Assembly: GCF_017573545.1 (NCBI RefSeq) | Contig: NZ_JAGEOK010000010.1 | Location: forward strand, 240,519 to 304,518 | From: Actinomadura nitritigenes | GTDB taxonomy: Bacteria > Actinomycetota > Actinomycetes > Streptosporangiales > Streptosporangiaceae | Direction of reading: 5' to 3' | DNA: 64,000 nucleotides | In this document: positions 1 to 7,826 of the stretch, piece by piece | Layout: every line of letters begins with the position of its first letter | Position numbering within the stretch: position 1 is the first letter of the stretch | The notes under the pieces: generated by a model | The model's database searches: none | Seen by the model: the letters and a program-made list of their open reading frames with translations, nothing else | Told to the model about the DNA's origin: nothing | Made by a program: the position numbers and the translations under genes

Positions 1-100
1 CGGCCCTGGCCGACCGCCAGATGAGCGCGACGGCCCGCACGGCGGCGGCCCACAGGCCGGCGGCGCCGACGCGCATGCCGCCGGCGGGGGAGTCGCCCAC
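1..100 (-). CDS. Partial membrane protein, possibly MauE/DoxX-like (cut by window edge)
   Basis: Only the N-terminal ~33 codons lie in the window. The frame opens with GTG at 100-98, three bases after the stop of the upstream thioredoxin-fold gene, with a GGGG ribosome-binding site overlapping that stop; an in-frame ATG follows at 76-74. The visible residues are Ala/Val/Leu-rich (GLWAAAVRAVALIW), as expected of a first membrane segment. MauE-type membrane proteins are commonly paired with MauD/TlpA-like proteins, so a MauE-like oxidoreductase is the inference; the fragment is too short to prove it. Confidence 0.35.
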   Translation of the reverse strand, partial: MGDSPAGGMRVGAAGLWAAAVRAVALIWRSARA

Positions 101-103
101 CGC

Positions 104-646
104 TCAGCCCCTGCCGGCGGCCTGACCGGACGGCCGCCGGGCGCCCGGCGGGTCGGGCAGGTCGCCGGCCCGCGCCGCCGTGGCGAGGATCCGCCGGTCG
201 TCGACCAGGTACAGCGCCGGGGTCCAGGTGTTGCGGAACGCCCGCGCCACCGGCCCGCCGTCGGCCTCGGCCGCGACGACCCGCGCCACCGGGGTCAGCG
301 CCCGCACGGTCTCCGGGTCGTCCCCGCCGACCACCACCAGCACGTCGTCGCGGTCGAGCCGGCGGGCCCGCTCGACGAGCTCGGGCAGCAGGTCGTGGCA
401 GGACGGGCAGTCGGCGGACAGGAACGCCACGACCCCGCCGAGGACGTCGTGGTCCACCGGCTCGCCGTCCGTGGTCACGGCGGCGAACTCCCCGATGGAC
501 GCGCCCGGCCCCAGCTCGAACGGCAGGTCCGGTGCGGCGGGCCGGCCGGCGTCGGCCCGCATCCGCCGCAGGATCCCCATCGTGAGCAGCATGTTCAGCA
601 GGCAGGCCACGCCGAGCAACACCACGGCCGCCACCAGGTAGGGCAT
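104..646 (-). CDS. Membrane-anchored thioredoxin-fold (MauD/TlpA-like) protein
   Basis: 180 aa. Residues ~3-25 form an N-terminal membrane anchor (YLVAAVVLLGVACLLNMLL); the rest is a thioredoxin-like domain with a CPSC motif (LSADCPSCHDLLPEL, about residues 78-81) and a later cis-Pro-type segment (FRNTWTPALYLVDD). The start has a strong SD (GCGAGGAG, 6-nt spacing). MauD-type proteins oxidise or isomerise disulfides in exported partners. It follows the small six-cysteine peptide gene and is three bases from a possible MauE-like gene, so its likely substrate is that peptide; this is inference. The fold and anchor are clear from sequence. Confidence 0.8.
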   Translation of the reverse strand: MPYLVAAVVLLGVACLLNMLLTMGILRRMRADAGRPAAPDLPFELGPGASIGEFAAVTTDGEPVDHDVLGGVVAFLSADCPSCHDLLPELVERARRLDRDDVLVVVGGDDPETVRALTPVARVVAAEADGGPVARAFRNTWTPALYLVDDRRILATAARAGDLPDPPGARRPSGQAAGRG

Positions 647-688
647 CGGGAACTCCTCGCGAACAGGTCGATCGATCTCGTCGAAGGG

Positions 689-732
689 GCGGACGGGAGC
701 CCGCGTGCGCTCCGCGCGGACGGGAGCCCGCG
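689..732. repeat. 17-bp direct repeat in the gap before the thioredoxin gene
   Basis: The 17-mer gcggacgggagcccgcg occurs at 689-705 and again at 716-732, 27 bp apart. It lies in the 201-bp gap 647-847 between the cysteine-rich peptide gene and the thioredoxin-fold gene; nothing else is seen in that gap. Confidence 0.7.
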
Positions 733-847
733 GCCGCTCTGTGCCCCTTCCTTCCGGACGCCGGACGCCGCGCGTCGGGCCCGGGGCGCCGGGCGGCGGC
801 GGTCCGCGGTGCGCGCCGCCGCCGCCCGGGCTCGTGCCGGGGTCGGG

Positions 848-1015
848 TCAGCAGGAGCTGCGGATCTTGGTCCACTGGCAGCCGCTGTCCAGGCAGCAGA
901 AGCGGTACCAGTAGCCCGGGTGGCCGGCGGCGTTGCAGAAGTAGCCGCCGCTGCAGGCGGACGCGGTCGCCTTGGGCGCGATCCGGTCGAGAATCCGGTC
1001 GACGAGACGGTTCAC
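848..1015 (-). CDS. Small cysteine-rich peptide, possible disulfide-bonded or modified product
   Basis: GTG at 1015 gives 55 aa and has the best ribosome-binding site in the region (GAAAGGGAG, 6-nt spacing); ATG codons at 1039 and 1054 lack one. The first ~20 residues (NRLVDRILDRIAPKATASA) are an amphipathic, cysteine-free leader-like helix without a classical signal peptide. The last ~35 hold six cysteines (CSGGYFC, FCCLDSGC, SSC), two Trp and many aromatics. A cysteine-rich tail next to a membrane-bound thioredoxin-fold protein recalls the MauA/MauD/MauE logic, where MauD and MauE handle disulfides of the cysteine-rich methylamine dehydrogenase small subunit. It could also be a RiPP precursor. 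Not recognised as a named family. Confidence 0.65.
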   Translation of the reverse strand: MNRLVDRILDRIAPKATASACSGGYFCNAAGHPGYWYRFCCLDSGCQWTKIRSSC

Positions 1016-1408
1016 GGTTTTCTCCCTTTCTTCGGGCATGCTGGGGACACGCATTGAAGCAATGGCTGAAACGGCTTTATCGAAACCGGCTGACCTGCGG
1101 CATCACGTCCCTTCGTAGGGAAGGCCCGGCGGGGGGCGGGAATGGAACCCGGCGACCAGTATCGCTCCAACCGTCACGCTCCCCGCAAGACCTTGATAAT
1201 CAGAATTCGATCGGTTGTGAACTTTCGATGACGAACGCCTCGCCCATGATCGACTTTTCTCAGGTTTAGGGCCGGCCGGCTGCGATCGGGCCGCCGGGCG
1301 GTGCCCGACCGCACCCGGGGGAACGCGTTCCGTCATAGGCCGCCCGGAACGGGCCCGCCGGACGCGGCAGGGCAGAACCGCGCGCTCGTTTCCGGCGTCG
1401 TACGGCGT

Positions 1409-3088
1409 ATGCGGCGGATCTTGCTCGGCGCGGCGGCGGCCTGCCTCGCGCTCCTCTTCCTCGCCCCGGCGGCGTCGGCGGCGCCCGCGCAGGAGCGCAT
1501 CCGGTCGTACGCGGTCGAACTGACGGTGGACCGGGACGGCGCCCTCCACGTCCACGAAAGGATCGTCTACGACTTCGGGAACGCGCGCCGGCACGGCATC
1601 GAGCGGCACGTCCCGACCGGCCGCACGTCGATCGGGAACGTGCGCACCGCCAGCCCCGACGCGCCGGCCGGGCGGTCCGTCACCCGCTCCAAGGGGGCCG
1701 TGGACGTGCGGATCGGCGACCCGTCCACGCTGGTGACCGGCGTGCACACCTACACGCTCGACTACACCGCGAAGCACGCCGTCCGGTCGGACGTCCTGGA
1801 CTGGAACGCGGTCGGCACCGAATGGGACGTCCCGATCGACGTGGCGACCGTCCTGCTCCAGGCGCCGGCCGCCTACCGGTCCCTGGCCTGCTACGCCGGT
1901 CCCCGCGGTTCGACCGCGCCCTGCGCCCTGGCGCGGAACACCGGCCAGGGCAACGCGGTCTTCGGGCAGCGGCTGGAAGCGGGGCAGGGCATCACCGTGC
2001 GCGCGACGCTGCCGCACGGCGCGGTGCGGCGGCAGCCGTCCGGCGAGGGCGGCCGGCGGGTCGGTGCGCTCGGCTGGCTCGCGGTCCCGGCGGCGCTGCT
2101 CGCCGTCGCGGCCGAGGTGGCGGTGTTCCTGCGCCCTCGCCCCTGGGCGGGCATGGACCCCGCCGCGCCGGTCCCCGCGGCCGTGCCCGCGGAACTGACC
2201 GTCCTGTGCCCCGACTGGGCCGATGACGCCGACGCCGACCTCGGCGCGATCGTCGCCCTGGACCTCGCCGCCCGCGGGCACCTGAGGATCAGCAGGCCGG
2301 CCGGGGACGGGCCGCGGCTCCGGCTGACCGGCCCCCGCGACGCCGCGGACCTGCGGCCCTACGAGAGGGCGTTCGTGGACGAGGTGTTCGCCGGCGGCGA
2401 TGACGCCACCGCCGAGGACGTCGACGGTCTCGGGCTCGCCCGGCGCCTGCGTCCGCTGGTGGTGGAGGCCGCCGATGCGCACGGCTGGCGGCGGCCCTGG
2501 TCGGCGGGCGTGCCCCTGCTGCGGTTCGCGTCGGTGCTGCTGGGCGTGGCGGGCGTCCTGTGCGCGGTGTACGGCCCGGTCGCCGAAGGCGCGGTGACGG
2601 ACGCGACGGCCTGGGGTGCGGCCCTGCTCGTGGCGGCCCCGGTCGTCTGGGTGCGCTCGCGGCGCATCGACCCCTTCACCCGAGGCGCGCAGCTGCTCAG
2701 GCACGAGGCGGAGCGCTACACCGGAGGTCTCGTGATGAAGGACGTGCCGGACGCCGAGGACCTCCCGTACGCGGTGGCGCGGGGATACTCGGGAATCCTG
2801 CGCAAATACATCGCGGCGCGGGGCGGCCCGCCCGAGTGGTACACCGACGACGGCCCGGACGAGGGACTCCAGGACCGCTTCGTCGAAGTCGCGACCATGT
2901 TCGTCGACGCGTCCGCGCGGAAGGCGAGGCGCGCGCAGGGGACGCTGCGCCGGACGCACTCCCCGACCCGGCGGACCACGTCCGGATGGGGCGGGTCGGG
3001 CCACGGCGGTTTCGGCGGTTTCGGCGGCGACGGAGGCGGGGGAGGAGTCGGCGGCGGTGACGGCGGCGGGGGAGGCGGCTCCTGGTGA
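1409..3088 (+). CDS. DUF2207 domain membrane protein
   Basis: 559 aa from ATG 1409. A signal peptide (residues ~2-27, LLGAAAACLALLFLAPAASA) precedes an extracytoplasmic beta-rich domain, then a membrane segment near residue 215 (LGWLAVPAALLAVAAEVAVF), a cytoplasmic part and further hydrophobic segments near 380-420. The C-terminus is a Gly-rich tail ending GGGGGSW. This order and the Gly-Ser-Trp end are typical of actinobacterial DUF2207 proteins, whose function is unknown. The frame is open from 1301, but the signal peptide begins only at 1409, which decides the start. The 1055-1300 stretch upstream is AT-richer than its surroundings and probably promoter-bearing. Confidence 0.85.
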   Translation: MRRILLGAAAACLALLFLAPAASAAPAQERIRSYAVELTVDRDGALHVHERIVYDFGNARRHGIERHVPTGRTSIGNVRTASPDAPAGRSVTRSKGAVDVRIGDPSTLVTGVHTYTLDYTAKHAVRSDVLDWNAVGTEWDVPIDVATVLLQAPAAYRSLACYAGPRGSTAPCALARNTGQGNAVFGQRLEAGQGITVRATLPHGAVRRQPSGEGGRRVGALGWLAVPAALLAVAAEVAVFLRPRPWAGMDPAAPVPAAVPAELTVLCPDWADDADADLGAIVALDLAARGHLRISRPAGDGPRLRLTGPRDAADLRPYERAFVDEVFAGGDDATAEDVDGLGLARRLRPLVVEAADAHGWRRPWSAGVPLLRFASVLLGVAGVLCAVYGPVAEGAVTDATAWGAALLVAAPVVWVRSRRIDPFTRGAQLLRHEAERYTGGLVMKDVPDAEDLPYAVARGYSGILRKYIAARGGPPEWYTDDGPDEGLQDRFVEVATMFVDASARKARRAQGTLRRTHSPTRRTTSGWGGSGHGGFGGFGGDGGGGGVGGGDGGGGGGSW

Positions 3089-3130
3089 ACCGCCGCGCCG
3101 CCCGGCGCCGCGGCCGCCGGCTGACGGTGG

Positions 3131-3724
3131 TCAGCGTGGCGAGGCGCCGTAGACGACGCCGACGACGAACGGGTACGACGCGCCGGCGGCGTCCACGTTC
3201 ACCGTCAGGACCGCCGGTTCCCGTACGTGGTACTCCGCGGGCAAGGGGCGGAACATCGCATCGCTCGCCCATGGCCTGTAGAGCCTGCCGACGGTCGCGC
3301 CGTAGTGCGGATGCATGAAGTCGAGCCCGCCGGACGGCATCGGCTCCAGGGCCATCCCCTCCGGCAGCGCGATCGTGAACCCGAACCGGGTCGGAGCGCC
3401 TGGCCCGTGGGCGACCGCGAGCCATGCCGCGCCGTCGGCGGTCGTGAAGGCGACGACGTCGGTGTCGGCGGCGGCACCGGTGAACACCCGTGCGGTGGGA
3501 CGCGGCATCCGGGCGCCGGCGGCGGAGCCCGGCAGATCCATGCGCACGTGGATCGGCTGCCCGGTCTTCGCCGATACCCACACCCCCTCGTGAATGGACG
3601 CCCCGAGGACGACGTCGGGATTCCCCGCTTCCCGTGGCCGGCCGCCACGTCCCTCTATCGTCAGCGACGCGATTTGCTCCGCGGTGAGATTCGCCTGTTC
3701 ACCGCCGTATTCACGACCCAGCAT
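3131..3724 (-). CDS. Hypothetical protein
   Basis: 197 aa from ATG 3724, chosen because of the SD GGGGGGAAAG just upstream; the frame is open further upstream without an SD. No signal peptide or membrane segment. The sequence is beta-rich with Gly/Ala/Pro loops (ADTDVVAFTTADGAAWLAVA) and a charged N-terminus (GGEQANLTAEQIASLT). I do not recognise the family. It is convergent with the DUF2207 gene, 42 bp apart, and has its own promoter region at 3725-3946. Confidence 0.7.
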   Translation of the reverse strand: MLGREYGGEQANLTAEQIASLTIEGRGGRPREAGNPDVVLGASIHEGVWVSAKTGQPIHVRMDLPGSAAGARMPRPTARVFTGAAADTDVVAFTTADGAAWLAVAHGPGAPTRFGFTIALPEGMALEPMPSGGLDFMHPHYGATVGRLYRPWASDAMFRPLPAEYHVREPAVLTVNVDAAGASYPFVVGVVYGASPR

Positions 3725-3946
3725 GTCTTTCCCCCCGCCGCGCGAATTCGTGGTCGTCGTGCCCGCTCCCGAGAGCCGGGGAAGTCCCCCGCCGCCGTGC
3801 GGTTCTCGCGGCAATGCGACTGTAACCCGGCATTCATCGCACTTCTGGGGCCTTTTCCTTGTTTCGGTATTTCTACCGAGCCGGGTCAGGGCGAGCCGGG
3901 AGGACCGTCGCCCTCGGTACGTTGACCGACGCGGGTGCTCCCGCCG

Positions 3947-4558
3947 TCACGACCGGCCGGAGTGGGGCCAGGTCCGGAGCGCCGTGTCGGCGATCTGCTC
4001 CAGGTCGCTCCGCGATGCGCCGTCACGGGCCTGGGCGGACATGCCTTGCAGGACGGCGGCATAGAAGGTGGCGAGGGCGCGGGCGTCGGTATGCGCGGGG
4101 AGTTCGCCGGCCAGGACGGCTGCCTGCAAGGTGTCTTCGAGCGCGCGGGCGCCCGCGTTGCGCAGCTCGCGCAGGTGGGCGGCGACGTCGGCGGACTGCG
4201 GGGAGCAGTTGGTGGCCGCGCTGATCAGCATGCAGCCGTGCGGGAGGCCGGGCCGGGTGTAGGCGGCGGCCGCCTCGTGCAGCAGGCGCCGGACGGCGTC
4301 GCGGGCGCCGGCCTCCTCGGCCAGCGCGCGCCGGGTGAACGCGGCGTAGGTGCCCAGGTACCGGTCGAGGGCCTCGACGAACAGGGCGCGCTTGTCGCCG
4401 AAGGCCGCGTACAGGCTGGGCGCGCCGATGCCGAGCGCCTTGGTGAGCATGGAGACCGAGGTCGCGTCGTAGCCGTGCTCCCAGAACACGGCGATCGCGT
4501 CGTCCAGTGCCCGGTCGCGGTCGAACGACCGGGGGCGTCCCGTTCTCATGCCACGCAT
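3947..4558 (-). CDS. TetR/AcrR family regulator
   Basis: 203 aa (a second ATG at 4549 gives 200). The N-terminal HTH (residues ~10-55: FDRDRALDDAIAVFWEHGYD then SLYAAFGDKRALFVEAL) is a canonical TetR DNA-binding domain; the rest is a helical ligand domain with CMLISAATN. It faces the ABM monooxygenase gene across 72 bp that carries two related operator-like sites, so it probably represses that gene and itself. A TATAGA hexamer 9 bases before ATG 4549 on this strand suggests a leaderless transcript from that start. Confidence 0.9.
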   Translation of the reverse strand: MRGMRTGRPRSFDRDRALDDAIAVFWEHGYDATSVSMLTKALGIGAPSLYAAFGDKRALFVEALDRYLGTYAAFTRRALAEEAGARDAVRRLLHEAAAAYTRPGLPHGCMLISAATNCSPQSADVAAHLRELRNAGARALEDTLQAAVLAGELPAHTDARALATFYAAVLQGMSAQARDGASRSDLEQIADTALRTWPHSGRS

Positions 4559-4560
4559 TC

Positions 4561-4611
4561 TATAGCGATCGATACAGATGTGGAGTAGCGTACTTTTTAA
4601 ACGATCACTAC
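4561..4611. promoter_or_regulatory. TetR operator pair between tetR and the ABM gene
   Basis: tatagcgatcgatac at 4561-4575 and aaacgatcactac at 4599-4611 share a GATC-centred half-symmetric core flanked by TA-rich arms. They flank both promoters of the divergent pair. Assignment to the adjacent TetR protein is inferred from position. Confidence 0.55.
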
Positions 4612-4630
4612 AGAAGTAAGGGGTGCTCCG

Positions 4631-4933
4631 ATGGTCACCGTGGGACTGTTCATCCGCGTCGAGGCCCGGCCGGACAAGGCCGACGAGGTGGAGGAGAGGT
4701 TCAAGGACGTGGTGGAGATCGTGCGGAAGGAGGGGAAGGCCGTCGTCTGGTTCGCGCTACGGCTCGGGCCGACGACGTTCGCGATCTACGACGCGTTCGC
4801 CGACGACGCCGACCGCCGGGCCCACCTGGAGGCCAACCTGCCGGCCCTGCGCGCCGCCGGCGCGGACCTGTTCGCCGAGCCGCCCACCATCGAGCACATC
4901 GACGTCGTCGCCAGCCTGATTCCTGGTCCCTGA
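4631..4933 (+). CDS. ABM-domain (antibiotic biosynthesis monooxygenase-like) protein
   Basis: 100 aa. The ferredoxin-like ABM pattern is clear: VTVGLFIRVEARPDKADEVE at the N-terminus, then TTFAIYDAFADDADRRAHLE and a C-terminal IEHIDVVASL strand. Such small dimeric proteins include quinol monooxygenases and stress-associated oxygenases that need no cofactor. The SD AAGTAAGGGG precedes the ATG. Divergent from a TetR regulator with operator-like sites between them, so expression is likely inducible by the TetR ligand. Confidence 0.88.
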   Translation: MVTVGLFIRVEARPDKADEVEERFKDVVEIVRKEGKAVVWFALRLGPTTFAIYDAFADDADRRAHLEANLPALRAAGADLFAEPPTIEHIDVVASLIPGP

Positions 4934-4971
4934 CCCGTCAGGACGAACTCGGCGCGCGTCAACGGCCGCAG

Positions 4972-4999
4972 GCCCCATCTCCCTGCCGGGTGATGGGGC
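4972..4999. terminator. Bidirectional hairpin terminator
   Basis: gccccatc (4972-4979) pairs perfectly with gatggggc (4992-4999) around a 12-nt loop, between the convergent ABM and DUF6069 genes. No long T-run follows, as is usual in actinomycetes. Confidence 0.6.
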
Positions 5000-5038
5000 T
5001 CGTGGGGGCCGGGTCGCGGACGCGGCATTCCCGGGGTG

Positions 5039-5479
5039 TCAGCGGGTGCGGGCGGCGGGCAGGCGGCCGGCGACGAGCGGGACGACGATCGCCGCGGCCA
5101 CCAGGTGGGTCAGCATGAGGAGCGCCCGGGTCGACGGTGCCGCCGAGACGAGGAGGTCGGGCACGACCGACAGCGCCGTGAGAGCGGCGGTGACCGCCAG
5201 GAACGTGCGCTTGGGGGTCGCGGCCCAGCGCCGCAGCGCCACGGCCAGGACGATGCCGATCGCTGAGCACAGAAGGGTCATCTGGGTGAAGCCGAGCAGC
5301 GGGATCGGTTCGCCGCTGATGTCCAGGGACATCCCCGCGCCGTCGGCGACGGCGGCGATGCTCGTCGTGGCCAGCGCGGCGGCGACGGCGGCGAGCCCGC
5401 CGGTGCGCCACAGCGGGACGGTGCGGGACGAGGTCGTGGCGGTCGTCGACGGAGCGGTGGTGTAGCCGGAGATGGTCAT
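5039..5479 (-). CDS. DUF6069 family four-helix membrane protein
   Basis: 146 aa from ATG 5479, which has the SD GAAAGGG; the frame runs on upstream without one. Four membrane segments are visible: LWRTGGLAAVAAALATTSI, FTQMTLLCSAIGIVLAVAL, FLAVTAALTALSVVPDLLV and LMLTHLVAAAIVVPLVAGRL. The pattern, including PIPLLGFTQMTL and a last helix with MLTHLVAAAIVVP, matches actinobacterial DUF6069 proteins of unknown function. It is transcribed alone; an inverted repeat (5549-5568) lies 70-90 bases upstream of the start. Confidence 0.8.
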   Translation of the reverse strand: MTISGYTTAPSTTATTSSRTVPLWRTGGLAAVAAALATTSIAAVADGAGMSLDISGEPIPLLGFTQMTLLCSAIGIVLAVALRRWAATPKRTFLAVTAALTALSVVPDLLVSAAPSTRALLMLTHLVAAAIVVPLVAGRLPAARTR

Positions 5480-5548
5480 GCGCTTGCCCTTTCTCTTCGT
5501 ACGAGGCGCGGTGTTCGTAAGGAGAGACCGGGCGGGCCGAGCGAACTC

Positions 5549-5568
5549 ATCGCTCGGATCGGAGCGAT
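5549..5568. promoter_or_regulatory. Inverted repeat upstream of the DUF6069 gene
   Basis: atcgctc (5549-5555) and gagcgat (5562-5568) are perfect 7-bp arms around ggatcg. Placed ~70-90 bp before the DUF6069 start, so a candidate operator. Confidence 0.45.
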
Positions 5569-5665
5569 CTGAGAATGTTCCCGGCCGCGGCGCACGTGCT
5601 CGCTCCGCGTGCGGCGCCGCCGCGGGCTCGGGCGAGACGCGGACGCACGTCGTCACCGGTGGCGC

Positions 5666-5705
5666 GGGCTGGGCCGGGCTGGGCCGGGCTGCGCCGGGCT
5701 GTGCC
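5666..5705. repeat. Four 10-bp tandem repeats
   Basis: gggctgggcc (5666-5675), gggctgggcc (5676-5685), gggctgcgcc (5686-5695) and gggctgtgcc (5696-5705) lie in the 240-bp gap between the DUF6069 gene and the DsbA-like gene. The last two differ by one base each. Confidence 0.85.
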
Positions 5706-5719
5706 GTGCCCCTCCGGAG

Positions 5720-6307
5720 TCAGGCGGCGGCGGTGCGCATGGCCGCGCGCCTCAGTTCGCCCCGCAGCGCCGCGAGCGACACCGCCCCGACGAGGACGGT
5801 TCCGTCGGGGAAGCGGAAGACCGGCACTCGCGGGCCGGGCGGCGCGGGTTCCGGGTGGGGCCGATCAGCGTTCTTCCCGGCGTCCCAGGGCACGCCGAGG
5901 GCGGACGCCAGGTCCCGCAGCACGCTCGCGTCCGCGATGTCCAGGCCGTCGGTGAAGTGGGCGCGGTACAGGCGGGCGGCCATGTCCTCCGCCCTGCCGT
6001 GCGCGGCCGCCCGTGCGATGAGCCGGTGGGCGCGGGAGGTGTCGGCGGGCACGATCCGGTCCGGTCTCATCACCAGCCCGTCGGCCGCCGCCGCCCGCAC
6101 GGTCTGCTGGGCGCGCGCGGTGGACGCGAGCGGAGACGGGCCGCCGTTCTGCGGCGTCCCCGCTGAGCGGGCCGCCGTCTGGTACGGCCTGAAGACCACC
6201 GTCAGCGCGCCGCCGCCGGCCCGGTGCTCCTCGGCCGCCCGGCGGAAGCGGGCGAAGCCGAGCGCGGACCAGCTGCAGGCGATGTCGTGGGTGATCTCAA
6301 CCTTCAT
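5720..6307 (-). CDS. DsbA/FrnE-like thioredoxin-fold protein lacking the CxxC pair
   Basis: 195 aa from ATG 6307 (SD AAGGAAC). KVEITHDIACSWSALG replaces the usual CPWC-type site of FrnE-type DsbA oxidoreductases: the second cysteine is Ser, leaving one Cys. The inserted helical domain (MRPDRIVPADTSRAHRLIA, AHFTDGLDIADASVL) and C-terminal VPVFRFPDGTVLVGAVS strand match the family. A two-cysteine dithiol mechanism is not possible; it may act as a glutathione-dependent or monothiol enzyme, or non-redox. Divergent from a TetR gene with two palindromic sites between them. Confidence 0.8.
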   Translation of the reverse strand: MKVEITHDIACSWSALGFARFRRAAEEHRAGGGALTVVFRPYQTAARSAGTPQNGGPSPLASTARAQQTVRAAAADGLVMRPDRIVPADTSRAHRLIARAAAHGRAEDMAARLYRAHFTDGLDIADASVLRDLASALGVPWDAGKNADRPHPEPAPPGPRVPVFRFPDGTVLVGAVSLAALRGELRRAAMRTAAA

Positions 6308-6330
6308 CGGCCCTTGTTCCTTTTCCGGCG

Positions 6331-6398
6331 GCACGGACCGTTCCGTGCCGCTTCAGCATGACGGGGCCCGTGGACCAAGTCAACACGGAACGTTCCGT
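6331..6398. promoter_or_regulatory. Two TetR operator sites
   Basis: gcacggaccgttccgtgc (6331-6348, one mismatched pair) and the perfect 14-bp palindrome acggaacgttccgt (6385-6398) share the core CGGAMCGTTCCG. They sit between the DsbA-like gene and tetR, one near each start. Confidence 0.75.
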
Positions 6399-6423
6399 AT
6401 CGCCTGTTCGGTATGCTGGGCCC

Positions 6424-7011
6424 ATGTCCCCCAGACGTCCCGATCGCCGCAGCGAAGAGGCGGCAAAAGCCGTCGTCCAGGCCGCCATGGAGCTGTGCCG
6501 GGAGGTGGGGTACCGCAAGCTCAGCATCGAGGGCATCGCCGCCCGCGCCGGCGTCGGCAAGAACACGATCTACCGCTGGTGGCCGTCCAAGGCCGCCGTG
6601 CTGCTGGACGGGCTGCTGACCACCTGGCGGACGGACGCGACCTTCCCCGACACCGGCGACTTCGTCGCCGACATCAAGACCCAGATGGCGGCGGCCTCGC
6701 GCATCCTCGGGGACCCGGACGTCTTCCCCCATTACCGCGCGCTGATCGGCGAGGCCCAGCACGATCCCGAGATCCACCGGGCCCTGTGGGACAGCTTCAT
6801 CGGTCACCTGGCGGGCGCCGCCGCCGACCGGATCAGGATCGCGCAGCGCGAAGGCCAGGTCCGCGCCGACGCCGATCCGGACCTCGTCACCGAACTGCTC
6901 TACGGCGCCGCCTACTACCGGCGGCTGCTCACTCCCCGCACGGCCGACACCGACCACATCAACGCCATCGTCGACCTCGCCTTCACCGGCCTCGCCCCGC
7001 CCGCCGAGTAG
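6424..7011 (+). CDS. TetR/AcrR family regulator
   Basis: 195 aa from ATG 6424. HTH at residues ~12-60 (AMELCREVGYRKLSIEGIAA, then NTIYRWWPSKAAVLLDG). The C-terminal part (IGEAQHDPEIHRALWDSFI) resembles the TetR_C_16/YbiH-like ligand domain. It faces the DsbA-like gene and two copies of a CGGA-type palindrome, so autoregulation and control of the DsbA-like gene are likely. The open frame begins 66 bp upstream inside the operators, so the ATG at 6424 is the sensible start. Confidence 0.9.
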   Translation: MSPRRPDRRSEEAAKAVVQAAMELCREVGYRKLSIEGIAARAGVGKNTIYRWWPSKAAVLLDGLLTTWRTDATFPDTGDFVADIKTQMAAASRILGDPDVFPHYRALIGEAQHDPEIHRALWDSFIGHLAGAAADRIRIAQREGQVRADADPDLVTELLYGAAYYRRLLTPRTADTDHINAIVDLAFTGLAPPAE

Positions 7012-7094
7012 ACGCGGAGACCGTCGCGTCCAGCGGCACCCGGCATAGTGGGGAGGGACGGGGCCGTTCAGCGAGGACCCGATGGGAGCGAACG

Positions 7095-7754
7095 ATGTCC
7101 GGACCGGGATCGCCGTCGCCTGTGCGGCATCCGATCTTCGCGCGCTTCTATGCGCGCATGTCACCGCTGATGGAGCACGGCCTCGCCCGGTACAGGACGA
7201 GGCTGCTGCACGGCCTGTCCGGACGCGTTCTGGAGGTCGGGGCCGGGGCCGGCGCCAACTTCGATCACTATCCCGCCGAGGTCACCGGCGTCCTGGCCGT
7301 CGAGCCGGAGGCCCACCTGCGCCGCGTCGCCACGGCCGCCGCGAGGCGGGCGCCGGTGCCGGTCGAGGTCGTCGACGGCCTCGCCGACCGGCTGCCCGCC
7401 GGCGACGGGTCCTGCGACGCCGTCGTGGCCTGCCTGGTGCTGTGCACGGTGCCCGACCCGGCGACCGCCCTCGCCGAGCTCTTCCGCGTCGTGCGCCCCG
7501 GCGGGCAACTCCGGTTCTTCGAGCACGTCCGGGCCGACGAGGCCGCCCGCCGGCGCATGCAGCGCCTCGCGGACGCCACCGTATGGCCGATCGTCAGCGG
7601 CGGTTGCCACGCGAGCCGCGACACCGCCGCGGCGATCGCCGACGCCGGGTTCGTCATCGACGACATCGCGATGCTCCAGCGGTCGGACACCGGCATGCCG
7701 TTCCCCGCCACTCCGCAGATTCTCGGCACCGCCCACCGGCCGGTCGGCGGATGA
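7095..7754 (+). CDS. Class I SAM-dependent methyltransferase
   Basis: 219 aa from ATG 7095 (SD GGGAGCG, short spacing). Motif I is VLEVGAGAGANFDHYP, the acidic end of strand 2 is VLAVEPEAHL, and motif IV-VI run through CDAVVACLVLCTVPDP and LFRVVRPGGQLRFFEHV. This is the Methyltransf_11/UbiE-like pattern; the substrate cannot be deduced. The same frame is open far upstream without coding sense. It ends 72 bp from the convergent VOC gene with a hairpin between. Confidence 0.85.
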   Translation: MSGPGSPSPVRHPIFARFYARMSPLMEHGLARYRTRLLHGLSGRVLEVGAGAGANFDHYPAEVTGVLAVEPEAHLRRVATAAARRAPVPVEVVDGLADRLPAGDGSCDAVVACLVLCTVPDPATALAELFRVVRPGGQLRFFEHVRADEAARRRMQRLADATVWPIVSGGCHASRDTAAAIADAGFVIDDIAMLQRSDTGMPFPATPQILGTAHRPVGG

Positions 7755-7762
7755 CCGCGCTG

Positions 7763-7801
7763 CCCGGCACCGGCCGGGCAGCGCGGCCCGGCGGTGCCGG
7801 G
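7763..7801. terminator. Hairpin terminator between convergent genes
   Basis: cccggcaccg (7763-7772) pairs perfectly with cggtgccggg (7792-7801); the 19-nt loop contains further pairing. It lies between the methyltransferase and VOC stops. Confidence 0.6.
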
Positions 7802-7826
7802 TGCCGTTGATGGCGGCAGTGGCGGG

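Noticed and set aside
1103..3004. A 633-codon open frame antisense to the DUF2207 gene
   Set aside because: Arg/Gly-rich shadow of the DUF2207 reading frame without motifs or SD.
5472..7094. Upstream extension of the methyltransferase frame
   Set aside because: Overlaps the DsbA-like and TetR genes and has no protein-like sequence; only the segment from 7095 is a gene.
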